Below, one piece after another: positions 25,000 through 34,980 of a DNA stretch of 59,706 nucleotides (within the stretch, counting starts at the first letter, position 1; each line of letters starts with the position of its first letter). The notes under the pieces were generated by a model. It made no database searches. It was not told the DNA's origin and was given only the letters and a program-made list of their open reading frames with translations. The position numbers and the translations under genes are program-made. The stretch comes from an uncultured Caryophanales bacterium (GTDB taxonomy: Bacteria; Bacillota_I; Bacilli_A; RF39; UBA660), in assembly GCA_946614095.1 (NCBI GenBank), contig CAMOGG010000003.1, forward strand, positions 1 to 59,706, read 5' to 3'.

Positions 25000-26241
25000 A
25001 TGTCAAGACAAAAAGAAAAGAATAATGAAAAAAAAGATAATCATACAACCGATAGAATAATTCAGATAATACTAATTATTATCATTATCCTTTTATTATT
25101 AAAAAACTGTTCGTTAATAAAGAAAAAAGGAAATGAAGATAGTGATAAAGTAAATATTATAGATATTACATCTGGTGATAAATGTGAACAAGAAAGTATT
25201 ATGATAGATTGTTTACAGGATGAAAAGAATAGTAAATGTTTAGTTCCTGATTTTATAGGAAAAAACAAAAAAGATGTTTTAAAATGGCTTAGTTCAATTT
25301 CTAATACAATTGAAATAGAAATTAAAACAGTAGAAGATCCAAATTATAAAGATGGAACAGTTCTAGAACAAACAATTATAGGTACTAGTGTGAAGGATTT
25401 ACTATCTGGTAAAACAAAGCTAGTAATTACAATTGTGAATAATGGATCATTAGTAGATTGTGAAAAAAACAGTAAAAATAATAAATGTACATTACCAGAT
25501 TTTGCTGGTAAAAAAAGAACTGATGTAGAAGACTGGCTAGATGGTATTACAAATAACATAAAAATAAAATACGTTTATGTTGATTCAAATAAAAAAGCAG
25601 GAACAATAATCAGTCAGTCTGAAAAAAGTGGAACAGCTATTAAAGATATCTTAGATAAAGATGAAACAATAATCATTTATATTTCAAAAGGTGACAAGAA
25701 TAATTCCGCAACGAATCCATATACAAATGGTGGTAGTCAAGATAATAAAACTCCATCAGAAGACCCAACACCTACGCCAACACCAGAACCAGAAGAAGAT
25801 GGTGAATTCTATGTTAGTGATAAAGAAAAAGTGAAATGGCAAGATGATACAGACTTAAATATATTTGAAGATTCAGCAAAGATTTCTAAAGTAAATGGAA
25901 AAATAGCTCCTGAAAGTAAGGGTACATATAAATTTATTGTAAATAATGGAACAACTTATAATTTAAAATATAATATTACCTTTACAGAAAATAACCAGCA
26001 TAATATGAATATGAAATTCAAACTAAAAAAAGGGAATACATATATAGTGGACCAATATGTATCATATAATCAATTAAATATAGATAATATAATGCTAAAT
26101 TCTAAAAACTCTGATACTTATTACCTTGAATGGAAATGGGTAGGAGACAATGATACAAATGATACTTCTATTGGAAGAGATGCCAATAATACAGATATTA
26201 CATATAGTTTAAAAATAAATGTTGAGGCAGAGAGCGTATAA
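25000..26241 (+). CDS. Membrane-anchored PASTA-domain protein
   Basis: Protein of 413 residues. One membrane segment at about 22-38 is followed by two PASTA-like domains, each opened by a Cys pair: CLVPDFIGKNKKDVLKWLSS (about 85-150) and CTLPDFAGKKRTDVEDWLDG (about 163-228). A Pro/Thr linker (about 250-265) leads to a C-terminal beta domain with KGTYKFIVNNGTTYNLKYNI, similar to the TasA-like fold. PASTA domains bind peptidoglycan or beta-lactams, so the protein may tie the fibres to the wall. Its stop codon overlaps the signal-peptidase start by one base, so translation is coupled. Confidence 0.7.
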   Translation: MSRQKEKNNEKKDNHTTDRIIQIILIIIIILLLLKNCSLIKKKGNEDSDKVNIIDITSGDKCEQESIMIDCLQDEKNSKCLVPDFIGKNKKDVLKWLSSISNTIEIEIKTVEDPNYKDGTVLEQTIIGTSVKDLLSGKTKLVITIVNNGSLVDCEKNSKNNKCTLPDFAGKKRTDVEDWLDGITNNIKIKYVYVDSNKKAGTIISQSEKSGTAIKDILDKDETIIIYISKGDKNNSATNPYTNGGSQDNKTPSEDPTPTPTPEPEEDGEFYVSDKEKVKWQDDTDLNIFEDSAKISKVNGKIAPESKGTYKFIVNNGTTYNLKYNITFTENNQHNMNMKFKLKKGNTYIVDQYVSYNQLNIDNIMLNSKNSDTYYLEWKWVGDNDTNDTSIGRDANNTDITYSLKINVEAESV

Positions 26242-26690
26242 TGAATAAGATATTTAAAATAATATTTGACATTATATTTATAGTTTCTATTTTAGTATTA
26301 AGTACATATTTTATTCTAAGATTATTAGGAGTAGCAGAAATCTATAAAGTAAAAACAGGATCTATGGAAGATGGAATTCATACAGGAGATTATATATTAA
26401 TCTACAAAAAAAATAATTATAAAGTGGGAGATATCGTAACTTTTAAAAAAGAAGGATATCATGTTACTCATAGAATTATAAAAAAGAATGGAAATAAAGT
26501 GATAACTAAAGGAGATGCTAATAACACCGCTGATGAAGAAATAAAAGTATCTAGTATAGTTGGAAAAGTAATATACCATGGAGGATTTTTAAACTTTTTA
26601 ATAGATTTTAAGTATGTGATAGCATGTGGTCTATTAGGATTATATCTATTAAGTATGTTCTTTAACGAAAAAGAAAAAACACAAGAATAA
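26241..26690 (+). CDS. SipW-type (ER-type) signal peptidase I
   Basis: Protein of 149 residues with membrane segments at both ends (about 5-30 and 125-142). TGSMEDGIHTGDYILI carries the catalytic Ser 41; the general base is His 77 in HVTHRII, the Ser-His arrangement of SipW and eukaryotic/archaeal peptidases, not Ser-Lys. TKGDANNTAD is the usual later box. It should cleave the SipW-type signal peptides encoded at 24344, 26712, 27219 and probably at 128, 33716 and 42901. Its position inside the operon, between substrates, matches sipW-tasA loci in Bacillus. Confidence 0.9.
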   Translation: MNKIFKIIFDIIFIVSILVLSTYFILRLLGVAEIYKVKTGSMEDGIHTGDYILIYKKNNYKVGDIVTFKKEGYHVTHRIIKKNGNKVITKGDANNTADEEIKVSSIVGKVIYHGGFLNFLIDFKYVIACGLLGLYLLSMFFNEKEKTQE

Positions 26691-26711
26691 AAAAGCGAAA
26701 GGAGTATTGTT

Positions 26712-27185
26712 ATGAAAAATAAGATAATAAAACCAATGCTATTGGTAATAGGAATTTTACTTATTTTCTGTGCAGTACATACTTTTGCATTATTAAGATC
26801 GAGTACTAGTGGGAGTGGAACAATTGATACAGCAACATGGAGTGTAACAAGAAATCAAAGTCAAAGTGGAGATTCCATTGAAATAGTACCAGGTTTATCT
26901 ACAGATAGTTATACACTAACAGTACAAAGTAACTCAGAGGTAGATGTTATTTATAGCATTATAATAAGTGATCTACCTACAGGAGTAGAAGTTGACCTAG
27001 ATAATAGTGGTAATTATAGAACACCTACGAGTGGAACATTAAGAATTAATTCTGCTGGAACAATTAATTATAATGATTCAGTGAAAACAAAAACACATAC
27101 ATTAACATTTAGAGCAGCAAATGGAACAACACCTGTATCAGATCAAGAAATAAATATTGATGTAGAATTTAAACAAGGATTATAA
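26712..27185 (+). CDS. TasA/camelysin-like secreted protein
   Basis: Protein of 157 residues. The signal region KNKIIKPMLLVIGILLIFCA then VHTFALLRS is SipW-like; the mature part begins SGSGTIDTATWSVTRNQ, closely parallel to GSIRAAKWSVKV in the protein at 24344, and continues as a beta sandwich (SYTLTVQSNSEVDVIYSIII). It follows the peptidase gene by 21 bases with AAAGGAG as ribosome site. Probably a minor fibre subunit or an anchor. Confidence 0.75.
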   Translation: MKNKIIKPMLLVIGILLIFCAVHTFALLRSSTSGSGTIDTATWSVTRNQSQSGDSIEIVPGLSTDSYTLTVQSNSEVDVIYSIIISDLPTGVEVDLDNSGNYRTPTSGTLRINSAGTINYNDSVKTKTHTLTFRAANGTTPVSDQEINIDVEFKQGL

Positions 27186-27218
27186 AATAAAAATAGGAAA
27201 AGAAAGTGAGGTATAAAA

Positions 27219-30200
27219 ATGATAATAAAAAAGCATAAGAAAATTATTACTCTTTTTGTAGCTTTATTGATTTTTTATACCATCATAAATGGTGCATTTT
27301 CTATTTATAGAGAAATCAAAGGAGATTCAATAGATTTAAGTATTTTAGATCCAAGTGGAATGGTTGCTGTAACATTTGATCCGAATGGTGGTACGATACC
27401 TCAACAAGATGCATCAAGAAGTGTACAAAATGGTTCAGCAGTTGGAGCATTGCCAACAACAATGACAAGAACGAATTATAATTTTGATGGTTGGTATACA
27501 GATCCAGACCCAACAGAAGGAGTAAAAATTTCAGACCAAACAATAGTAACAGGAACAACTGTTACTTATTATGCCCATTGGATAAAAATAGTTTGTAAAA
27601 AAGCAGTAGCTGGTACACTTCATACAGAGACTTGTTCTGCAGGAGGAAGCTGTTTGAATAGTATGATGGGATATCATAGTGGGGATACCATAACATATGG
27701 TACAATACCAGGAACATATAGTCCTTTAGTAGGAGATGCTTATGACTGTGATGTAAATGATGATGATGTATGGGATCCATTAACAGAAAGATTCTATTAT
27801 ATTAGAAGTTTTGGAGGAACTTCTAATGTTGAAAACTCTGCTTTAGTACATTTCACTAGTTTTGATGCAACTGGTCAGATGGACTCTGGACATGAAAGAG
27901 GTAGTTACGCCTATAATACAGCTATTAATTATTTACCAACTTCATCTACTTGGGATAATCCTGCACTAATTGAAAATAATGGAAATGTTACTAGATTTAT
28001 TCGCCGTGAAGATTTAAATACAGCTTGTGGAGGATTAACAGATTCTTACTTAGCAAATTGTCAATTTTTCTTGGAACATTCTAGATTTCAATCAGAAAGT
28101 TTAGGTAGAGCAGGAATATGGATTGAAGTAGAAGGATCAAGTTATCATAGAATTCATACGCAAAGTCTATACATATATCATTCTGTTCAACAAACTAGTG
28201 AAAACACAGCAAGACCAGTTATAGAAATTCCTTCAAATACTATTGAAGATTATCAATCAGCACAATCATACACAATAACATTTAATCCTGGACAAGGAAC
28301 ATTAGATAATCAATCAGATGCATCAAGAACAGTACAAGGTGGAACTGCTATCGGAACACTACCAACCGCAACAAGAGAACACTATACATTACTTGGTTGG
28401 TTTGACGATCCAACTGGTGGAAATCAAATAACGGAAAATACCCTAGTATCAGGAGACGATACATATTATGCGCACTGGGTTGAAAACATCACAATTACAT
28501 TTAATGCTAATGGTGGAACAGTAACTCCTGCATCAAAAGAAATAGCACCAGGAGCTGCGATTGGACAATTACCTGTTCCAGAATATACTGGACATGAATT
28601 TGCAGGATGGTATACAGATCCTGATGCGGGAACATCAGTACATGCAGATACCACCTTTAATACAACAACTCAAATTTATGCTCATTGGGAAAAATTACCA
28701 TTAGAATATGTATTCTATATTCCAGGAGAATGTACATTTACGAGTACTGGAATAACCAATGGTCCAAATGGAAATTGTATCAGTACAGTAAATCCAACAG
28801 GATCAAATATTGATTATACACAAACAGCATTATCAACTAAAAAATATATTGATACAGGAATTGCTTTATATGATACAACAAATCATGATAAAGACTATGA
28901 AATTCATTTTGAAATCGTTAATTATGTCTCTGGTGATAATGAGAGTCAAGCAACTTTCTTTAATACGAAGAGAGAAGCTAATGGCTATCCTGGATTAGTA
29001 GTTAGAAAAACTACTGATAATACTGGAAATATAGAATTTGCTTCTAGAAAAACATCAGGAGCTAATGCAATCATTTTAATTCCTTCTAGTTCTATTACTA
29101 AAATGTCAGTCTACAGAATTGGTGAAGAAATCTATTATAGTATAAATGATGGTGAAAAAGTATTTGTCAATAATTTAACTGCGTATAATCCAGTATTCGA
29201 TTTAACAACATGGTTTGGTGGAGCACCAACGAATGCAAGCGCAACAGCAGCTAGAAGATTCTTAACTGGAACGTTAAAAAATATTTATATCAAATTAGCA
29301 CCAGATGCTCCAACAAAAGCAACAATAACATTTGATCCTAACTATCAAGGAGCACAGACATTTGATGAAGAGTATGATATTAATCAACCTATTGGAACAT
29401 TACCAACGACGACAAGAACAGGATATACATTACTTGGTTGGTTTGACGATCCAACTGGTGGAAATCAAATAACTTCAAGTACAGTTATTAGTGCAGATGA
29501 TACATTCTATGCACACTGGCATGAAGATGTAACAGTAACATTACATGCTAACGGTGGAACAGTAAGTTCAAATACAATAACCGTTCCATACAATACTGCT
29601 GTTGGAACACTTCCAACACCAACAAAAGCAAATAATACATTTGACGGATGGTATCAAGATTCAGAACTTACAATACCAGCAACATCATCAACAGTACTAA
29701 CTGCCGATGCAGACTTCTATGCAAAATGGATTCCAGATGTAACTGTAACATTAAATGCGAATGGTGGACAAGTAAGTCCAAATACTATAACTGTTGGACA
29801 AGGACAACCAGTAGGAACACTTCCAACACCAACAAAAGCAAATAATACATTTGACGGATGGTATCAAGATTCAGAACTTACAACACCAGCAACATCATCA
29901 ACTACTGTTAATAGTGATACAGTATTCTACGCTAAATGGATAGAGGACATCACTGTAACATTTAATCCAGGACAAGGTACAGTAAGTCCAACTACGAAAA
30001 CCTTTGTTCCTGGTACAGCTATCGGTGAGTTGCCAAATCCAGAAAGAACAGGATATACATTTGACGGATGGTATACTGATAATGGAACATATCAAAATGA
30101 AGTAACAGCATCTACAGTATTTAATACAACAACAGAAATATATGCAAAATGGATAGAAAATATTACAATAACATTTAATGCCAAAGGTGGAACCGTTACA

Positions 30201-33200
30201 CCATCAAGTAAAACATTCGTTGCAGGAACAGCAATCGGTGAATTACCAACTCCAGAAAAAGTAGGATATGATTTTGATGGTTGGTATACCGATGATGGAA
30301 CATATCAAAATGAAGTAACAACATCTACGGTATTTAATACAACAACAGAAATATATGCAAAATGGGAAGAATCAGTTGATATCACAGTTACATTTGATCC
30401 TGATGGAGGAACAGTAAGTCCAACAACAAAAACATTTACTCCAGGAACAGCAATCGGTGAATTACCAACTCCAGAAAAAACAGATTACTTATTTGTAGGA
30501 TGGTTTACTGATAATACATGGACAACTGAAGTTACAGAAGAAACAACATTTGCATCATCAACTAGTATTCTTGCAAAATGGGTAGATGAAACTTATGTTG
30601 CTTGTATTGGGGCTACATGTTATACAACTCTACAAAGCGCGGTTGATGCTGTACCAACAACAGGTGTAAAAACAACAATTAAAATAATTCAAGACATAAC
30701 AGCTACAACAACTACAACAATTCCAAACACTAAATGGGTTGAACTAGATATAGGAACTCATACTATTAGTAGTAGTACTAATGGAATAGACATGTTTACA
30801 AACAATGGAAAACTAGATATTATAAATGGTACTATAATTCGTACCGGAGCTAGTGCAGGTAAAAAAGGATATATTTTTAAGAATAATACAGGAGCAATTT
30901 TAAATATCTCTGGAGGTTCAATAACCTATAATAGATCAAGCGACACAGAAGCTAAGCCAATTGAAAGTACTGGAACAGTCAATATAACTGGTGGAGAACT
31001 TTCATGTAACTCTCAAGCTGCTGTAATAAATGCTAATGGTGGTACATTAAATGTATCAGGCGGAAGAATTATAGGAAGCAACACAGCGAAAGGACAAGCC
31101 ATATACAATGATGGTGCCACAACAACAATCAGTGGCAACGCATACTTAGAAAATACTTCAAATGATGGAAGCAATGGTAAAAACAATGGTAGAGCAGCTC
31201 TTACAAATAATGCTGGAACAGTTAACATACTTGGTGGAACAATTGTCAGTCTAAATAATGCAGCAGTTTCAAATAAAGGAACTTTAGTTATTGGTACTGA
31301 TGATGGAACAATCAATATAACGTCTCCTAGTATGCAAGGAAGTACTTATGGATTAGAAAATACAAGTGGAACAGTAACCATTTATGATGGTATCTTTAAA
31401 GGAAAAGTTAGTACAAATAATAAAGCTATAAGTAACGAGACAACTGTTAGCCATGGAACTCATGAAACTTATGAATTTGTTCATGATAATGAAACAATTG
31501 ATAATGTTCAATATATTGTAGCTTATCTAGAAGACCAATCAATAAATATCACAGTAACATTTAATAAAAATGGTGGAGATACAGTAACTACAAATACCAA
31601 AACATTTACAGAAATTGGCCCAATTGGCGAACTACCAACTGCAACCAAAGCAAATACAGAATTCTTAGGATGGTTTACTGAAGCAACTGGAGGAGAAAGA
31701 GTTCTAACAACTACAGAAGTAAGTGAAGATATTGTTTATTATGCACATTATACAAATGCAACTACAGTTTGTAGACCAGCAACAACACTTCATACTGATG
31801 GTAATACTACATTTGGTCAAATCCATTCAGGATTAACATTAAGTGCTGGAGATGCTTATGACTGTGATGTAAATGGAGATGGAACATTTGATGCTACAAA
31901 TGAAAGATTCTATTATTTAACAGATACAAGTGATGGAAAAGCAGTATTTATCTTCTCAAATAATATACATCAAGGACAAAGTAGTGCAACTCCAATATGT
32001 AAACCTGATGCAGTAGCTTATGGACCAAACTTTACAGACGGACCTGATACTGCAATAGGAGAGCTACCAACAACACTTCAATGGTCAAATGTAAATATTT
32101 ATACAGAACCTAGAACAATTACAAATCAAGCAGGAACAACAGTAACAAGCGATTATACTTATACTGGTAAAGCTGCAAGATTAGCTACTCTAGATGAAAT
32201 TAAAGCAGCAACAAGTTCAGGTCTTAACGAAACAGCAAACGAATTAGCTAGCTATACATATTTATTAGAAAACACAGCATCATACGGAGATTGTAGATCA
32301 AATTATTGGCTAGAAACAACGAATTCAAATGGTGGAGCCGTAAGAATTGATGGAGCTACGGATGCTAAAAGATTAGGCCATGCTACTGGTTCTTCAGCAA
32401 TAAGACCAGTAATAGAAGTTCCATATGCATCAATTGATGGTGCCTCAACAATAGTAGAATTTGATACAATTCCTGAAGCTATGAGAACTTACTTTACAAA
32501 TGTAAGCTCATGGAATGCAGGACAAGATGATTCAAACTATAGTAGTTTTAATTCAGCAATGACAGCAAACTTAAATAATTATGATTGTGCATATTATCAA
32601 AATGATAATACTGGTACACAATATGGAAGTGTCTTCTGTGATCAACCAAATCAATATGATACAGGAGTTACTGGTGAAGTAAATGTCTATGAATATAATG
32701 AAACAACAGGAGTAACATCAAATACTCAAGCAACTTATGTATTTAATAATAATGGTAAATTATATAACTTTATTCCAGGTAAAACATACTATTGGGAATC
32801 TGCTAGTGACAGTTCTAAGAATGGTTATGTAAGACCTACTGGAGAAAGACGTCTAATTACCATTCCGGGAACAACAAGACAAACTCGTAATGTACGTGAC
32901 CTAGGAGGACTTCCAGTCGATACAGATGGTGATGGTACAATTGATGGTAAAACAAAATTTGCTAAAATCTATCGTGGTGAAAAGATTTGGGGAACAAATC
33001 GTAATGGAGTAACAAAAGCTCAATTTGAAAAACTTGGAATTTATAACGAATTAGATTTACGTACTCAAGGATCAGAAATAGTTGCTTCAGAAGAAGATCA
33101 ATTAACAAACTATATTCCAAATGAAATTGTACATTATAAAATTGATCATGATGAATTTGGTCCAAACTCATCGGAGACTGTAAATGGAAAAAATTATTAT

Positions 33201-33611
33201 CAAGCAGCCCGTGATGCCGCAATTGATGTTATGCAAAGAGTTGTAGCTGGAAACGATGACTATGCAATCTATTTCCACTGCCGTATCGGAGCAGATAGAA
33301 CAGGTACTCTAGCTTACTTACTAGAAGGAGTATTAGGAGTACCAACAGAATATAGACATCAAGACTATGAATTAACAACATTCTTTGGTCTAAGAGAAAG
33401 AACTAGATATTATTACAATAAATCTACTAATTACTATAAATTCCTATATCTTAAGAAAGCAATAAGACATGCAACACCAAATAATAATGAAATAACTGGA
33501 GAAGAAAATGTAATGGATTGGTTCTTACTAGAAGGAAATTCAACCAATGAATGTAATGATATCAGTGCATTAATAACTCAATTCAGAGCAAAAATGATTG
33601 ATTATAACTAA
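27219..33611 (+). CDS. Giant InlB-repeat surface protein with C-terminal tyrosine phosphatase domain
   Basis: Protein of 2130 residues. A signal/anchor segment (about 8-28) precedes ten InlB/Flg_new repeats (VTFDPNGGT...FDGWYTD...YAHW), near residues 50, 352, 427, 703-1115 (six) and 1447. Between them lie two Cys-containing modules with a Ca-binding-like loop (AGDAYDCDVN then ERFYYI/L), a lectin-like domain (about 495-700) and a beta-helix with GGT/NISGG repeats (about 1125-1430). The last 250 residues form a tyrosine/dual-specificity phosphatase of the Y_phosphatase3 type: RNVRDLGG, NELDLRTQG and the P-loop HCRIGADRTG with Cys 2021 and Arg 2027. No LPxTG is present. It is last in the SipW operon, so it is probably exported; an extracellular phosphatase acting on a host or neighbour is inferred. 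Confidence 0.85.
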   Translation: MIIKKHKKIITLFVALLIFYTIINGAFSIYREIKGDSIDLSILDPSGMVAVTFDPNGGTIPQQDASRSVQNGSAVGALPTTMTRTNYNFDGWYTDPDPTEGVKISDQTIVTGTTVTYYAHWIKIVCKKAVAGTLHTETCSAGGSCLNSMMGYHSGDTITYGTIPGTYSPLVGDAYDCDVNDDDVWDPLTERFYYIRSFGGTSNVENSALVHFTSFDATGQMDSGHERGSYAYNTAINYLPTSSTWDNPALIENNGNVTRFIRREDLNTACGGLTDSYLANCQFFLEHSRFQSESLGRAGIWIEVEGSSYHRIHTQSLYIYHSVQQTSENTARPVIEIPSNTIEDYQSAQSYTITFNPGQGTLDNQSDASRTVQGGTAIGTLPTATREHYTLLGWFDDPTGGNQITENTLVSGDDTYYAHWVENITITFNANGGTVTPASKEIAPGAAIGQLPVPEYTGHEFAGWYTDPDAGTSVHADTTFNTTTQIYAHWEKLPLEYVFYIPGECTFTSTGITNGPNGNCISTVNPTGSNIDYTQTALSTKKYIDTGIALYDTTNHDKDYEIHFEIVNYVSGDNESQATFFNTKREANGYPGLVVRKTTDNTGNIEFASRKTSGANAIILIPSSSITKMSVYRIGEEIYYSINDGEKVFVNNLTAYNPVFDLTTWFGGAPTNASATAARRFLTGTLKNIYIKLAPDAPTKATITFDPNYQGAQTFDEEYDINQPIGTLPTTTRTGYTLLGWFDDPTGGNQITSSTVISADDTFYAHWHEDVTVTLHANGGTVSSNTITVPYNTAVGTLPTPTKANNTFDGWYQDSELTIPATSSTVLTADADFYAKWIPDVTVTLNANGGQVSPNTITVGQGQPVGTLPTPTKANNTFDGWYQDSELTTPATSSTTVNSDTVFYAKWIEDITVTFNPGQGTVSPTTKTFVPGTAIGELPNPERTGYTFDGWYTDNGTYQNEVTASTVFNTTTEIYAKWIENITITFNAKGGTVTPSSKTFVAGTAIGELPTPEKVGYDFDGWYTDDGTYQNEVTTSTVFNTTTEIYAKWEESVDITVTFDPDGGTVSPTTKTFTPGTAIGELPTPEKTDYLFVGWFTDNTWTTEVTEETTFASSTSILAKWVDETYVACIGATCYTTLQSAVDAVPTTGVKTTIKIIQDITATTTTTIPNTKWVELDIGTHTISSSTNGIDMFTNNGKLDIINGTIIRTGASAGKKGYIFKNNTGAILNISGGSITYNRSSDTEAKPIESTGTVNITGGELSCNSQAAVINANGGTLNVSGGRIIGSNTAKGQAIYNDGATTTISGNAYLENTSNDGSNGKNNGRAALTNNAGTVNILGGTIVSLNNAAVSNKGTLVIGTDDGTINITSPSMQGSTYGLENTSGTVTIYDGIFKGKVSTNNKAISNETTVSHGTHETYEFVHDNETIDNVQYIVAYLEDQSINITVTFNKNGGDTVTTNTKTFTEIGPIGELPTATKANTEFLGWFTEATGGERVLTTTEVSEDIVYYAHYTNATTVCRPATTLHTDGNTTFGQIHSGLTLSAGDAYDCDVNGDGTFDATNERFYYLTDTSDGKAVFIFSNNIHQGQSSATPICKPDAVAYGPNFTDGPDTAIGELPTTLQWSNVNIYTEPRTITNQAGTTVTSDYTYTGKAARLATLDEIKAATSSGLNETANELASYTYLLENTASYGDCRSNYWLETTNSNGGAVRIDGATDAKRLGHATGSSAIRPVIEVPYASIDGASTIVEFDTIPEAMRTYFTNVSSWNAGQDDSNYSSFNSAMTANLNNYDCAYYQNDNTGTQYGSVFCDQPNQYDTGVTGEVNVYEYNETTGVTSNTQATYVFNNNGKLYNFIPGKTYYWESASDSSKNGYVRPTGERRLITIPGTTRQTRNVRDLGGLPVDTDGDGTIDGKTKFAKIYRGEKIWGTNRNGVTKAQFEKLGIYNELDLRTQGSEIVASEEDQLTNYIPNEIVHYKIDHDEFGPNSSETVNGKNYYQAARDAAIDVMQRVVAGNDDYAIYFHCRIGADRTGTLAYLLEGVLGVPTEYRHQDYELTTFFGLRERTRYYYNKSTNYYKFLYLKKAIRHATPNNNEITGEENVMDWFLLEGNSTNECNDISALITQFRAKMIDYN

Positions 33612-33637
33612 GAAGGAGTACAAAGTACTTCTTTTTA
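33611..33637 (+). terminator. Intrinsic terminator of the surface operon
   Basis: AGAAGGAGTAC and GTACTTCTTTTT pair over AAA with a G-T pair, followed by T-run. Confidence 0.7.
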
Positions 33638-33679
33638 GTTTATTCAAAAATATTAAATTGTCACCAAATAAAATCTATA

Positions 33680-33701
33680 TTAAAATAAAACTATAAAATA
33701 G
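33680..33701 (+). promoter_or_regulatory. Promoter block shared with the gene at 128
   Basis: The same 22-bp block as at 88-109, again just before the ribosome site (GAGGAGA). It starts a separate transcript after the operon terminator. Confidence 0.5.
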
Positions 33702-33715
33702 AGGAGACTAAATAT

Positions 33716-34855
33716 ATGAAAAGAAGTAAAAAGAAAAAAAGTATCATTCTATTAGTATTACTATTATTAGGAATTAGTTTAGGATATGCATTATTATCTA
33801 GTAATTTAAATATTACAGGTACAACTAGTTTAAGTAATAATACTTGGAATATTCATTGGAGTAATTTATCTGTTACAGAAGGTAGTGTTACAGGAACACA
33901 AGTAACAACTCCTGCAGCAATTAAAACAGGAGATACAGAAGTAGAATATTCTATTACACTATCTACTCCAGGAGACTATTATGAGTTTACCGTAGATGCG
34001 GTAAATGAAGGAAGTATTGATGCGATGATCGAATCATTCTCCAATAAAACATATGAGTCCAATGGAACAACAGAAAAGAATCTACCAAGTTATTTAAATT
34101 ATTCCGTAAGTTATAATGATGGAATAGCACTTGCGAATAAACAGAAATTGACTGCAAATACAACAGAAAAAATAAAAGTACGAGTAGAATTTAAAAAAGA
34201 TATAGAAGCATCAGATTTACCAACAACAACAGATACTATAGTATTCAAATTCAGTGTAACTTATGTCCAGAAAACAGACGACGCAGTTTCTGTATCACAT
34301 TTGAGAACTGTTTATACAGTAAATCATTATAATAATGATGGATATGTATATTTAAATCAAGCATTCCCAACAAGTATCACACAATATCAAACACCAAGTG
34401 AAGCACTAACTGCAATCGCCACTGTCTCTTCAAAAGATTTGCCATTCTATCTAAAACATAAAGTAGAAAATGGGATTGTAACAGAGTCATATGTTGAATT
34501 TGTAGTAACTCCAGAGATGGCTGCAGCAAACACAGGAATGGTTGCGGGAACCTATACTTTAAGAGGAGAAAAGACCTGTGAAAATGGAATTGATGGAATT
34601 GCTTATTTAGTAGATGAAAGTTACATTAGTCCATATTTTGAAGCAAACAAAGAAGTATTAGAAACTGCATTTGGATATTCTACCGATTCGTCTCGTTGTT
34701 ATGAATCTGAATACACTTCTGCTTATTACTTCCGTTGCAGTATTTCTGGTTTTAGTGCTGAAATAGACTTAAAGGGTCGCGTTACTGCGGGTGATGGTGC
34801 TAATTCATACTGTAGTGTTCGAAATGATGGCTACTGTCGATGTGGTTGGTATTAG
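33716..34855 (+). CDS. TasA/camelysin-like exported surface protein with hypervariable C-terminus (paralogue)
   Basis: Protein of 379 residues, paralogue of the protein at 128. SipW-type signal (SIILLVLLLLGISLGYALLS) and beta-rich body are alike; a 137-bp tract (33923-34059) is identical to 335-471, while both sides have diverged. The C-terminal 56 residues (from 324) keep Cys, Gly and Trp positions of the other copy (SRC, F-C, SG, AGD, DGY-C-W) but differ at most others. It follows the SipW operon with its own copy of the promoter block. The Cys pairs suggest a disulphide-stabilised exposed binding face. Function as adhesin or fibre tip is inferred. Confidence 0.7.
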   Translation: MKRSKKKKSIILLVLLLLGISLGYALLSSNLNITGTTSLSNNTWNIHWSNLSVTEGSVTGTQVTTPAAIKTGDTEVEYSITLSTPGDYYEFTVDAVNEGSIDAMIESFSNKTYESNGTTEKNLPSYLNYSVSYNDGIALANKQKLTANTTEKIKVRVEFKKDIEASDLPTTTDTIVFKFSVTYVQKTDDAVSVSHLRTVYTVNHYNNDGYVYLNQAFPTSITQYQTPSEALTAIATVSSKDLPFYLKHKVENGIVTESYVEFVVTPEMAAANTGMVAGTYTLRGEKTCENGIDGIAYLVDESYISPYFEANKEVLETAFGYSTDSSRCYESEYTSAYYFRCSISGFSAEIDLKGRVTAGDGANSYCSVRNDGYCRCGWY

Positions 34856-34869
34856 TGGCCTGTCCCCAG
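34685..34869 (+). other. Second hypervariable C-terminal cassette
   Basis: Gap-free counterpart of 1112-1296: 56 codons plus the post-stop border TAGTGGCCTGTCCCCAG. Both copies are 185 bp. Conserved third bases are mostly pyrimidines while first and second bases vary. GC is moderately raised. C/T differences at fixed positions (CGC/CGT, TGT/TGC) show that the two were not written recently from one single template. Confidence 0.5.
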
Positions 34870-34954
34870 ATTTTCCTAAATACTAGATTAGAAGATGAAA
34901 TTATTGAGGTTTTGAAATGTTTTCTAGAATAGATAGGAAACAAGGATTATCCAT

Positions 34955-34980
34955 GACTCTATATTTTATAGAGTCAAAAA
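34955..34980 (+). terminator. Intrinsic terminator
   Basis: GACTCTATA and TATAGAGTC pair perfectly over TTT; the flanking tract is A-rich rather than T-rich on the plus strand, so it may work poorly or serve the minus strand. The remaining non-coding bases to 35144 show no further structure that I can support. Confidence 0.55.

Noticed and set aside
27316..31315. Several reverse-strand or shifted frames inside the giant repeat protein
   Set aside because: They are shadows produced by repeated coding sequence; none has a start signal or recognisable product.
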